DNA of 64,000 nucleotides from Streptomyces sannanensis (GTDB lineage Bacteria > Actinomycetota > Actinomycetes > Streptomycetales > Streptomycetaceae): assembly GCF_039536205.1 (NCBI RefSeq), contig NZ_BAAAYL010000001.1, forward strand, positions 3,720,001 to 3,784,000, read 5' to 3'. Under the pieces are notes generated by a model that saw nothing but the letters and a program-made list of their open reading frames with translations, was not told the origin of the DNA and ran no database searches. Numbering within the stretch: position 1 is the first letter of the stretch; every line of letters starts with the position of its first letter. Below are positions 43,643-51,196 of this stretch, piece after piece. Made by a program: the position numbers and the translations under genes.

Positions 43643-43882
43643 GTGCACCACCCGTACAACGGCATGGCGTCAACAGAGCTTCGAGGAGTCGTCTGGCAGA
43701 AGAGCCGGCACAGCAACTCGCAGGGTTCCTGCGTCGAATTCGCCAAACTGCCCGGCGGTGCCGTGGCGGTACGCAACTCGCGCCATCCCGACGGACCCGC
43801 CCTCGTCTACACCCGTGCCGAGATCGAGGCGATGCTGCTCGGTGTCAAGGACGGGGAGTTCGACCACCTCACAACGGGCTGA
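43643..43882 (+). CDS. DUF397 protein of a whiJ-like locus
   Basis: 79 residues from GTG 43643. DUF397 signature: VVWQKSRHSNSQGSCVEFAK, VAVRNSRHPDGPALVYTRAE, EIEAMLLGVKDGEFDHL. In Streptomyces these small acidic proteins are encoded next to an XRE regulator (DUF5753) and an ATP-binding anti-sigma-like protein, as in the whiJ and SCO3421-3424 loci, and are thought to antagonise the DNA-binding protein. All three partners are present here. The gene converges on the ATP-binding protein gene with a shared terminator between. Confidence 0.93.
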   Translation: MHHPYNGMASTELRGVVWQKSRHSNSQGSCVEFAKLPGGAVAVRNSRHPDGPALVYTRAEIEAMLLGVKDGEFDHLTTG

Positions 43883-43916
43883 AACACAGAACGAAAGACG
43901 GAGTGACAAAGACGGA

Positions 43917-43956
43917 ACGGCGGCGGCCGGTACCCGGGGGCACCGGCCGCCGCCGT
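43917..43956. terminator. Bidirectional terminator between DUF397 and ATP-binding protein genes
   Basis: ACGGCGGCGGCCGG / CCGGCCGCCGCCGT, a perfect 14-bp stem placed between two convergent genes. Confidence 0.8.
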
Positions 43957-43964
43957 GTGTACCT

Positions 43965-44459
43965 CTACTGCTCTCCCCGGATCCGGAACAGCGCCCAGAC
44001 CACCTTGCCGTGCAGCGCCCCGGCCAGCGGGTGCCAGCCCCAGCTGTCGCTGAACGACTCCACCAGGAACAGCCCGCGGCCCGACTCCGCCGCGAAGTCC
44101 TCCTCGGTCCCGCGTGCCGCCGGTCTGTCATGGCTCGGATCGCGCACCGCGCACACCAGCCGCGACGTCCAGTGCATCAGATGCAGCCGCACGGCCGGCT
44201 CCGGCTCCTGCGGGGTGTCGTCGGGCAGGGCATGGCGCAGTGCGTTGGTGACGAGTTCGGAGACGACCAGCGCGACATCGTCGAACCGGTCGCCCAGCTC
44301 CCAGGTGTCCAGCGTCGACCGGGTGAACTGTCTTGCCCCGCGCACCGCTTCGAAGCGGGTGGGCAGAGCGCAGGAGGCTGATCCGGACACGGCGGCCGGG
44401 TCGAGCGGGGGCAGCCCCCGCTTTAAGGGCTCGAGCATGGTCGATCCATTCGTCCCCAT
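43965..44459 (-). CDS. ATP-binding protein (HATPase_c, anti-sigma-like) of the whiJ-like locus
   Basis: 164 residues from ATG 44459 (GGGAG 9-13 nt upstream; the frame is open further to 44597 but that covers the regulatory site). GHKL motifs: N-box DVALVVSELVTNALRHAL with its key Asn, a G1-like RLVCAVRDPSHDRPAA, and G2 SGRGLFLVESFSDSWGW. These single-domain RsbW-like proteins accompany whiJ-type regulators. A kinase or anti-sigma role is inferred from the fold; the target is unknown. Site B lies about 95-125 nt upstream of its start. Confidence 0.9.
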   Translation of the reverse strand: MGTNGSTMLEPLKRGLPPLDPAAVSGSASCALPTRFEAVRGARQFTRSTLDTWELGDRFDDVALVVSELVTNALRHALPDDTPQEPEPAVRLHLMHWTSRLVCAVRDPSHDRPAARGTEEDFAAESGRGLFLVESFSDSWGWHPLAGALHGKVVWALFRIRGEQ

Positions 44460-44553
44460 GCGAGGCACTCCCGGGATTCGCGGCCGTGGCGGTTCAAAGC
44501 ACAAGACGAACGAGCACGCAGGTGCGCGGGGCCCATGGTTCCGAATGCCTAGG

Positions 44554-44583
44554 GCAGATGCAAGAGCAGATGCACGTGCACGC
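44554..44583 (-). promoter_or_regulatory. Bipartite palindromic site B of the whiJ-like locus
   Basis: On the minus strand it reads GCGTGCACGTGCATCT, 5 nt (GCTCT), TGCAT, 2 nt, GC: the same layout and core as site A. It lies upstream of the ATP-binding protein gene (start 44459) and about 150 nt upstream of the divergent regulator gene. Confidence 0.6.
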
Positions 44584-44732
44584 GCCGGGATGTCCATCCC
44601 CGTGCGGATTGTTGGTCATTTCTTCCTGTGGCCGAATAATGAGCTTGACCATTTCTGTAATCGAACGAGTACGCGCTGAAGCGTTTTGATGGCAGACTGT
44701 CACCGACTGTCTGGATGGGGAGGGTTGAAGAA

Positions 44733-45626
44733 GTGACCGCAGGTGAGGCCTGGGGGTACCCCCAGGCCGGAGGCTCTGGGGGAGGTTCCGTGGTCCGGCG
44801 CATCCTGCTGGGCTCGCAGCTCAGACGCCTGCGGGAGTCGCGCGGAATCACCCGCGAGGCCGCCGGCTACTCGATCCGGGCGTCCGAGTCAAAGATCAGC
44901 CGCATGGAGTTGGGACGGGTGAGCTTCAAGGCCAGGGACGTAGAGGACCTGCTCACGCTCTACGGCGTCATCGACGAGACGGAGCGCGCGTCCCTGCTGG
45001 GCCTCGCCAAGGAGGCCAATGTCGCGGGCTGGTGGCACAGTTACGGCGATGTGCTGCCGTCCTGGTTTCCGACCTATGTCGGCCTGGAGGGCGCGGCCTC
45101 ACTCATCCGTGTCTACGAAGTCCAGTTCGTGCACGGTCTGTTGCAGACGGAAGGCTACGCGCACGCGGTGATCTCGCGCGGCATGCCGGACGCTCCGAAG
45201 TCGGAGATCGAGCGCCGCGTCGCGCTGCGCCTGGAGCGACAGAAGGTGCTCGTGTCCGAGCGTGCGCCGCGCTTCCACGTGGTGCTGGACGAGGCCGCGC
45301 TGCGCCGGCCGTACGGTGACCGGGCGGAGATGCGGGTTCAGCTGAGTCATCTCATCGAGATCTCGGAGCAGCCCAATGTCACGCTCCAGATCATGCCGTT
45401 CAGCTTCGGCGGGCACGCCGGCGAGAGCGGTGCCTTCACCATGCTGCGCTTCCCCGAGTCCGACCTCTCCGACCTGGTCTATCTGGAGCAGTTGACCAGT
45501 GCGCTGTATCTGGACAAGCCGGAGGAGGTCGCTCAGTACGAGCGGGTGCTGGAGCGGCTCCAGCAGGACAGTCCCGGCCCCGCCGAGAGCCGCGACCTGC
45601 TTCGTGGACTGCTTCAACTTTCCTAG
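44733..45626 (+). CDS. XRE-family regulator with DUF5753 domain (WhiJ-like)
   Basis: 297 residues. Helix-turn-helix at about 25-80: GSQLRRLRESRGITREAAGY, SIRASESKISRMELGRVSF. The DUF5753 sensor domain follows (VGLEGAASLIRVYEVQFVHG, LLQTEGYAHAVISRG, VVLDEAALRRPYG, VTLQIMPFSFGGHAGESGAF). Three starts are possible: ATG 44715; GTG 44733 with GGGGAGGG 8-15 nt upstream; GTG 44790 with GGGGGAGG 4 nt upstream. If translation starts at 44733 the first 19 codons are made of a repeat-derived palindrome (see 44747-44785). It probably binds sites A and B and is modulated by the DUF397 protein. Confidence 0.9.
   Translation: MTAGEAWGYPQAGGSGGGSVVRRILLGSQLRRLRESRGITREAAGYSIRASESKISRMELGRVSFKARDVEDLLTLYGVIDETERASLLGLAKEANVAGWWHSYGDVLPSWFPTYVGLEGAASLIRVYEVQFVHGLLQTEGYAHAVISRGMPDAPKSEIERRVALRLERQKVLVSERAPRFHVVLDEAALRRPYGDRAEMRVQLSHLIEISEQPNVTLQIMPFSFGGHAGESGAFTMLRFPESDLSDLVYLEQLTSALYLDKPEEVAQYERVLERLQQDSPGPAESRDLLRGLLQLS
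44747..44785. repeat. Repeat core with perfect 22-bp palindrome in the 5' part of the regulator gene
   Basis: The palindrome (44747-44768, centred on GGTACC) and the following CTGGGGGAGG (44776-44785) match the core of the dispersed repeat at 20796-20828 (CCTGGGGGTACCCCCAGC... then CTGGGGGAGG). It is in frame with the regulator if GTG 44733 is used, or a 5'-leader hairpin ending in the SD if GTG 44790 is used. Confidence 0.75.
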
Positions 45627-45680
45627 TACGTCAGTACGATGACAGCGCACCAGGAATCTGCGCCTGCAGTAAGGGATCGC

Positions 45681-47138
45681 ATGTCCTTCTTCACCGACCT
45701 GGCCCACCAGTACATAGACGGCGAGTGGCGGACCGGCAGCGGCTCGTGGGACATCATCGACTTCAACCCCTACAACGGGGAGAAGCTCGCCGCGATCACG
45801 GTCGCCACAGTCGACGAGGTCGACCAGGCATGTCGGGCCGCCGAGCGCGCCCAGGTCCCGTGGGCACAGACCAATCCCTACCAGCGCAGAGCCGTCCTGG
45901 AGCGCGTCCTCGGGATCACCGAGGAGCGCGAGGCAGAGATCATCGAGGCGATCGTCGCCGAGCTCGGCGGCACCCGTGTCAAGGCCGAATTCGAGTTGCG
46001 TCTCACCAAGGAGTTCCTGCGCGAGGCGGCACAGCTCGCCGTGCGGCCGGAGGGGCGGATCCTCCCCTCACCCGTCGACGGCAAGGAGAACCGCGTCTAC
46101 CGGCTGCCGGTCGGGGTCATCGCGGTCATCAGCCCCTTCAACTTCCCCTTCCTGGTCACCATGAAGTCCGTGGCCCCCGCCTTGGCCCTCGGCAACGCCG
46201 TCGTCATCAAGCCCAATCAGAACGCGCCCGTCGTCGGCGGCGGGCTCATAGCCCGGATCTTCGAGGACGCGGGCCTGCCGGTCGGCCTGCTGAACGTACT
46301 GATCACCGACATCGCGGAGATCGGCGACGCGCTCATCGAGCACCCGGTGCCCAAGGTGATCTCCTTCGCCGGCTCGGACCGGACCGGCCGGCACGTCGCC
46401 TCGGTCGCCGGAGGCCACTTCAAGCGGACCCTGCTGGAGCTGAGCGGCAACAGCGCGTTCGTCGTCCTCGACGACGCGGACATCGACTACGCCGTCGACG
46501 CCGCCGTCTTCAGCCGCTTCCTCCACCAGGGGCAGGTCTGTGCTGCCGCCAACCGCATCCTGGTGGACCGGGCGGTGGAGCAGGAGTTCACGGCGAAGTT
46601 CACCGCCCGGGTGGCGGAGCTGAGGACCGGCGACCCGAGCGACCCCGGCACCCACATCGGCCCGGTCATCAACACCTTCCACGCCGACGCCCTGACCGCG
46701 CTGGTGGACCAGGCGCTCGCCGAGGGGGCCACCGCGCTCGTACGCGGCCGTACCCGCGGCAACCTCGTGGAGCCCACCGTGCTCACCGGCCTTGCCGAGG
46801 AGTCCCCGCTGCTGAAGCAGGAGATCTCCGGTCCGGTGGTGCTGCTGGTGTCCTTCGACGGCGAGGACGAGGCGGTACGGATCGCCAACGACACCCCCTA
46901 CGGACTGAGCGGCGCCGTGCACACCGGCAACGCGGAGCGGGGCGTGCGCTTCGCGAAGCGCGTCGTCACCGGCATGTTTCACGTCAACGACTCCACCGTC
47001 CACGACGAGCCGCGGGTGGCGTTCGGCGGCGAGAAGCACTCGGGGTTCGGCCGGCTGAACGGCGACGCGACCGTGGAGGCCTTCACCACCCACAAGTGGA
47101 TCTCGGTGCAGCACGGGCGGACCGAATTCCCCCTCTGA
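45681..47138 (+). CDS. NAD(P)-dependent aldehyde dehydrogenase
   Basis: 485 residues from ATG 45681 (AAGGGA 5 nt upstream; the frame is open to 45639). ALDH motifs: VISPFNFPFLVTMKSVAPAL, the cofactor segment VISFAGSDRTGRHVA, general base Glu253 in LLELSGNSAFVV, catalytic Cys287 in HQGQVCAAANRIL, EISGPVVLLVSFD and FGGEKHSGFGRLNG. It oxidises an aldehyde to its acid; the sequence resembles benzaldehyde/vanillin dehydrogenase-type members, but the substrate is not certain. It starts about 55 nt after the whiJ-like regulator in the same direction. Confidence 0.93.
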   Translation: MSFFTDLAHQYIDGEWRTGSGSWDIIDFNPYNGEKLAAITVATVDEVDQACRAAERAQVPWAQTNPYQRRAVLERVLGITEEREAEIIEAIVAELGGTRVKAEFELRLTKEFLREAAQLAVRPEGRILPSPVDGKENRVYRLPVGVIAVISPFNFPFLVTMKSVAPALALGNAVVIKPNQNAPVVGGGLIARIFEDAGLPVGLLNVLITDIAEIGDALIEHPVPKVISFAGSDRTGRHVASVAGGHFKRTLLELSGNSAFVVLDDADIDYAVDAAVFSRFLHQGQVCAAANRILVDRAVEQEFTAKFTARVAELRTGDPSDPGTHIGPVINTFHADALTALVDQALAEGATALVRGRTRGNLVEPTVLTGLAEESPLLKQEISGPVVLLVSFDGEDEAVRIANDTPYGLSGAVHTGNAERGVRFAKRVVTGMFHVNDSTVHDEPRVAFGGEKHSGFGRLNGDATVEAFTTHKWISVQHGRTEFPL

Positions 47139-47177
47139 AGATCCGGTGGACGACACCTCCCCGCTGCCCCGGCCCCC

Positions 47178-47327
47178 TGGTTCCCCAAGGACGGCCGTGT
47201 CTCGATGCGCTGGATGATGCTCCACCCGGTCCAGGAGATCGGCCGGCACGCGGGGCACGCGGACATCATCCGCGAGTCGCTGGACGGCAGGACCTCCTTC
47301 GAGCTGATCGCGATGGAGCGCGAGTGA
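47178..47327 (+). pseudogene. C-terminal fragment of a DinB/mycothiol-transferase-like protein (DUF664)
   Basis: A 49-codon frame, WFPKDGRVSMRWMMLHPVQE, IGRHAGHADIIRESLDGRTS, ending FELIAMERE and TGA 47325-47327. The RWMMLH...ARHxGHADIIRESLDG pattern is the C-terminal metal-site helix of DinB-type mycothiol-dependent enzymes. The N-terminal two thirds are absent, so this is a leftover between the dehydrogenase and PadR genes. Confidence 0.7.
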
Positions 47328-47332
47328 CCTCC

Positions 47333-47338
47333 TAGGCT
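47333..47338 (+). promoter_or_regulatory. -10-like hexamer for leaderless padR mRNA
   Basis: TAGGCT ends 7 nt before ATG 47346; no Shine-Dalgarno. Confidence 0.5.
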
Positions 47339-47345
47339 GGAGCGC

Positions 47346-47990
47346 ATGTCAGCGATCCGCCTGCTCGTCCTCGGCGCGGTGCGCCAGCACGGGCGCGCCC
47401 ATGGTTACCAGGTGCGCAACGACCTGGAGTACTGGGGCGCCCACGAGTGGTCCAACGCCAAGCCCGGCTCGATCTACCACGCCCTCAAGCAGATGGCGAA
47501 GCAGGGCGTGCTGCTGGCTCACGAGGTCGCGCCGAGCACGGCGGGCGGTCCGCCACGCACCGAGTACGAGCTGACGGACGCCGGCCGCGAGGAGTACTTC
47601 AGGCTGCTGCGCGAGGCGCTGACCTCCTACGACCAGAAGGCGGACGTGCTCTCGTCGGCGATCGGCTTCATGGTGGACCTGCCGCGCGCCGAGGTGGCGG
47701 CGCTGCTGCGCCGACGGCTGTGGCGGCTCGCCGAGTGGCGCGCCTCGGTGACCGAGTACTACACGCCCGAGGGCGGGCCGGAACAGCTCGGCCACATCGG
47801 GGAGATCATGAACATGTGGGTCCACTCGGCGGACGCGGACGCGGCCTGGACCCGCGGTCTGATCGAACGCATCGAGGCCGGCGCGTACACCTTCGCCGGT
47901 GAGGGCGAACCCTTCGTGGGCGTACTGGCGGACGGCCAGGAGAACCCGTACGGGCCACCGGCCGGTCAGGTGCACGACGGCCGGCCCTGA
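47346..47990 (+). CDS. PadR-family transcriptional regulator
   Basis: 214 residues. An N-terminal winged helix with PadR signatures RLLVLGAVRQHGRAHGYQVR, WSNAKPGSIYHALKQMAKQG, GPPRTEYELTDAGREEYFRL, then a Vir-like C-terminal helical domain (about 95-180). PadR proteins usually repress a neighbouring gene and respond to small phenolic or drug-like ligands. The dehydrogenase upstream is a possible target, but no operator is obvious. Confidence 0.92.
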   Translation: MSAIRLLVLGAVRQHGRAHGYQVRNDLEYWGAHEWSNAKPGSIYHALKQMAKQGVLLAHEVAPSTAGGPPRTEYELTDAGREEYFRLLREALTSYDQKADVLSSAIGFMVDLPRAEVAALLRRRLWRLAEWRASVTEYYTPEGGPEQLGHIGEIMNMWVHSADADAAWTRGLIERIEAGAYTFAGEGEPFVGVLADGQENPYGPPAGQVHDGRP

Positions 47991-48014
47991 CGGGGAGCGG
48001 CGGCACCCGGCGTC

Positions 48015-49439
48015 TCAGTGGTGGAACGCCGTCGCCACGCGCTCGTCCTGGCCGGCCGGTCCGGACTGACGCCGCAGCTCCGGCAGCAGCTGCTCCAGGT
48101 CCTGCGCCAGCATGCCCGCGAGGTCGGCCGAGAAGCCGTTGCGGCACACCACCCGCAGCACGGACAGGTCCTGCCGGTTTTCCGGGAAGGTGTAGGCGGG
48201 CACCAGCCAGCCGTGCTCCCGCAGTCTCCGCGAGACGTCGAAGACGTCGTACGCGCGCACGGCCTCCGCCGTGGTGAAGGCGAACACGGGCAGCTGGTCG
48301 CCGCGCGTGAGGAGTTCGAAGTCGCCCATCGCCTCGACCCGGGTGGCCAGCTCGCCGGCCACCTCCCGTGCCGTCTGCTGCACCGCCCGGTAACCGTCCC
48401 GCCCCAGCCGCAGGAATGTGTAGTACTGCGCGGCCACCTGCGCCCCGGGCCGGGAGAAGTTCAGCGCGAACGTCGGCATGTCGCCGCCCAGGTAGTTGAC
48501 CCGGAAAACGAGCTCCTCCGGCAGCTGGTCCGCCGAGCGCCACAGCGCCCAGCCGACCCCGGGGTAGACCAGGCCGTACTTGTGGCCGGAGGTGTTGATG
48601 GACGTGACCCGGGGCAGCCGGAAGTCCCACACCAGGTCCTCGTCGAGGAAGGGGGCGATCATCGCGCCGGACGCCCCGTCCACATGCACGGGGATGTCGA
48701 GGCCGGTGCGTTCCTGAAGGGCGTCCAGGGCCGCGCAGACTTCGGCGACGGGTTCGTACGAGCCGTCGAAGGTCGAACCGAGCACGGTCACCACACCGAT
48801 GGTGTTCTCGTCGCACAGCTCGGCCGCGGCCTGCGGATCGAGATGGAACCGGTCGCCCTCCATGGGCACCTGGCGCGCCTCGACCTCCCAGAAGGTGCAG
48901 AACTTCTCCCAGCAGACCTGGACGTTGACGCCCATGACGAGATTGGGCCGGGCGTCCGGGCCCGGATAGCGGTCGGCGTTGCGCTTGGCCCAGCGGCGCT
49001 TGAGGGCCAAGCCCGCCAGCATGCACGCCTCACTCGACCCGGTCGTCGAGCAGCCCATGGCGGTGTCGGGGTCGGGGGCATGCCAGAGATCGGCGAGCAT
49101 GCAGACACAACGCCGCTCCAGCTCGGCGGTGCGCGGATACTCGTCCTTGTCGATCATGTTCTTGTCGCGGCACTCCACCATCAGCACGTCCGCCTGCGGC
49201 TCCATCCAGGTGGTGACGAAGGTGGCGAGATTGAGGCGTGAGTTTCCGTCGAGCATCAGCTCGTCGTGGACGAGCTGATAGGCGATGTCCGGTGGCATCG
49301 GACCGTTGGGGAGCCGGTGCGTGGGCGGCGCCGCCGCCATGTCGCCGACCGGGTCGGCCGCGCCGAAGAAGGGGTTGAGGGAGAGTCTGCGCCGTGCCGT
49401 GCTGTCCTCGCGCCCGGTGCTGCCCTGGTGCAGTGGCAT
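48015..49439 (-). CDS. gad: Glutamate decarboxylase (PLP-dependent)
   Basis: 474 residues. Group II PLP decarboxylase with SSEACMLAGLALKRRWAKR, VNVQVCWEKFCTFWEVEARQ, the cofactor Asp in PVHVDGASGAMIAPF, and Schiff-base Lys (about 286) in TSINTSGHKYGLVYPGVGW. It converts glutamate to GABA with proton consumption, in acid tolerance or GABA metabolism. No antiporter gene is adjacent. It converges on the PadR gene and shares direction with the YbjQ gene upstream. Confidence 0.93.
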   Translation of the reverse strand: MPLHQGSTGREDSTARRRLSLNPFFGAADPVGDMAAAPPTHRLPNGPMPPDIAYQLVHDELMLDGNSRLNLATFVTTWMEPQADVLMVECRDKNMIDKDEYPRTAELERRCVCMLADLWHAPDPDTAMGCSTTGSSEACMLAGLALKRRWAKRNADRYPGPDARPNLVMGVNVQVCWEKFCTFWEVEARQVPMEGDRFHLDPQAAAELCDENTIGVVTVLGSTFDGSYEPVAEVCAALDALQERTGLDIPVHVDGASGAMIAPFLDEDLVWDFRLPRVTSINTSGHKYGLVYPGVGWALWRSADQLPEELVFRVNYLGGDMPTFALNFSRPGAQVAAQYYTFLRLGRDGYRAVQQTAREVAGELATRVEAMGDFELLTRGDQLPVFAFTTAEAVRAYDVFDVSRRLREHGWLVPAYTFPENRQDLSVLRVVCRNGFSADLAGMLAQDLEQLLPELRRQSGPAGQDERVATAFHH

Positions 49440-49454
49440 GGGTTCCCGACCTCG

Positions 49455-49820
49455 CTAGTCCTTGCTGATGACGACGGCGGTGCCGTACGCGCACACCTCG
49501 GTGCCCACGTCGGCGGCGTCGGTCACGTCGAAGCGGAACATCAGGACGGCGTTCGCGCCGCGCGCCCGTGCCTGCTCGACAAGCCGGTCCATGGCCTGGT
49601 TGCGCGTCTCCACCAGGGTCCTGGTCAGGCCCTTCAGCTCACCGCCGATCATGGACTTCAGTCCGGCGCCGATCTGGCTGCCCAGATGCCGCGAGCGCAC
49701 GGTCAGGCCGAAGACCTCTCCGATGACCTTCTGGACCTGATGGCCGGGTACGTCGTTCGTGGTCACGACCAGCACGTCCGGGTGGGTCTCTCCGCCGCCG
49801 CCGTAGTCCTCGATGCCCAT
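49455..49820 (-). CDS. YbjQ/UPF0145-family protein
   Basis: 121 residues: VLVVTTNDVPGHQVQKVIGE, VFGLTVRSRHLGSQIGAGLK, GLTRTLVETRNQAMDRLVEQ, ARARGANAVLMFRFDV, CAYGTAVVI. This matches the UPF0145 family, a small oligomeric putative heavy-metal-binding fold without a known role. It lies 15 nt before the glutamate decarboxylase start, so the two are likely cotranscribed. A purine-rich GGAGGTGG precedes the ATG. Confidence 0.9.
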   Translation of the reverse strand: MGIEDYGGGGETHPDVLVVTTNDVPGHQVQKVIGEVFGLTVRSRHLGSQIGAGLKSMIGGELKGLTRTLVETRNQAMDRLVEQARARGANAVLMFRFDVTDAADVGTEVCAYGTAVVISKD

Positions 49821-49937
49821 GCGTCCACCTCCTGGCGCCCAGCTTTGTCCGGGTTTGACGGCTATGCATCCGGGGTGGGCCGATGGAACCGTGGAACGTC
49901 ACGCGGCGTTGATAGCTTTGGGCACCACCGTGTACAT

Positions 49938-50663
49938 ATGAGCCCCTCCCCACTGACCCTGGAGCCCGGATTGAACACCCTTGCGCTCGGACCGAGCTGG
50001 CTGGATCCGGACTACCTGATCACCACCTTCGGGCTGATCGGCGTCCTGGCCATCGTCTTCGCCGAGTCCGGCCTGCTCATCGGTTTCTTTCTGCCGGGCG
50101 ACTCGCTGCTGTTCACCACCGGACTGCTGGTGACCACCGGTGTCCTCGAGCAGCCGCTCTGGGTCGTCTGCACCCTGGTCGTGCTCGCGGCGATCATCGG
50201 CGACCAGGTCGGCTATCTCTTCGGCCGCAAGGTCGGCCCCGCACTGTTCAGCCGCCCGGACTCCAAGCTGTTCAAGCAGGAGAACGTCGAGAAGGCGCAC
50301 GAGTTCTTCGAGAAGTACGGCCCGAAGTCGCTGGTACTGGCCCGCTTCGTGCCCGTCATCCGTACCTTCACGCCGATCATCGCCGGCGTGAGCCGGATGA
50401 ACTACCGCTCCTTCATCACCTTCAACGTCATCGGCGGCACGCTGTGGGGCGCCGGTGTGACCCTGCTCGGCTCCGCACTCGGCAAGATCGAGTTCGTCCG
50501 CGAGCACATCGAGATGATCCTGATCGCCATCGTGCTGATCTCGGTGCTCCCGATCGTCGTCGAGTTCCTGCGTGCCCGCGGCAAGGCCAAGAAGGAGGCC
50601 CCCCGGACCCCGGCGGGCGCCGAGGCCCCCACGTCCCAGCGCGGCCGTCACGCCAAGCGCTGA
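49938..50663 (+). CDS. DedA-family membrane protein (VTT domain)
   Basis: 241 residues from ATG 49938. DedA signatures: FAESGLLIGFFLPGDSLLFT, GDQVGYLFGRKVGPALF, ARFVPVIRTFTPIIAGVSRM (the conserved F-x-R-x(3)-P loop), FNVIGGTLWGAGVTLLG. About five to six membrane segments. DedA proteins move lipids across the membrane (undecaprenyl phosphate or phospholipid) and affect membrane potential; the substrate here is not certain. A Lys/Arg-rich tail ends the protein. No clear Shine-Dalgarno; the upstream 117 nt are shared with the divergent ybjQ-gad pair. Confidence 0.9.
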   Translation: MSPSPLTLEPGLNTLALGPSWLDPDYLITTFGLIGVLAIVFAESGLLIGFFLPGDSLLFTTGLLVTTGVLEQPLWVVCTLVVLAAIIGDQVGYLFGRKVGPALFSRPDSKLFKQENVEKAHEFFEKYGPKSLVLARFVPVIRTFTPIIAGVSRMNYRSFITFNVIGGTLWGAGVTLLGSALGKIEFVREHIEMILIAIVLISVLPIVVEFLRARGKAKKEAPRTPAGAEAPTSQRGRHAKR

Positions 50664-50706
50664 GCCCGTCCTTGCGCCCGGCCCGGACCAGGACCTGGTG
50701 CCCCTT

Positions 50707-50937
50707 CCGGCAACGTCTGCCCCGTCGCGACGCTCCCCCGGCTACCTCCCCCGGCTACCTCCCCCAGCTACCGCTGGGGGTGCCCCCAGGGTGCCCCCAG
50801 GGTGCCCCCAGGCACGCACGCTTGCTGCGTTGGCCGAAAACCCGGGTAGCGCTGCTACGAGGGTCTTCGGTCGCCTTGCGATCGCACGCACCTGACGCCG
50901 CTCCTCGGCGGGCAAACGTTGCCGGTCACAGCACTAG
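50707..50937. repeat. MITE-like dispersed repeat, copy 2 (inverted relative to copy 1)
   Basis: Starts CCGGCAACGTCTGCCCC at 50707 and ends CGGGCAAACGTTGCCGG at 50909-50925, with further similarity (GTCACAGCACTA) to 50937. It holds three 11-bp units against five in copy 1, and three 13-bp units. Opposite in orientation to 20627-20879 and 30 kb away. Confidence 0.85.
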
Positions 50938-51110
50938 GTGTTCTGTCCACGGAGGTAGGTGACGGGGTTCACGGTGGGATGATCTTGAACGAGTGAGGGC
51001 CTTCCGGGTTCGGTGTGGATTGCGACATCACACCGACCAGCAGAAGGCCCTCATGCCCCACCGTAATGCACCCCTGACCGAGACCGGCCGCCTGCGTCTG
51101 GCCCGCTGCG
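50938..51110 (+). pseudogene. IS481-family element, 5' end stub
   Basis: After a TGTTCTGTCCACG-type IS end, the frame from ATG 51052 reads MPHRNAPLTETGRLRLARC, the N-terminus of IS481 transposases (helix-turn-helix), and is then cut at about 51110. What follows (GCCTTGCGATCGCACGCACC, about 51125-51144) is again a piece of the dispersed repeat. From 51150 to 51196 nothing is seen. Confidence 0.7.
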
Positions 51111-51196
51111 CTCTCCTCCCTCCGCCTTGCGATCGCACGCACCAGAGGCCCCCGACCCCGCCCTCCGGGCGGACGACGCTACTTTCGAAACACGCC

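Noticed and set aside
48015..49439. Acid-resistance GABA system with an antiporter
   Set aside because: The decarboxylase is clear, but no GadC-like antiporter gene lies in the surrounding sequence.
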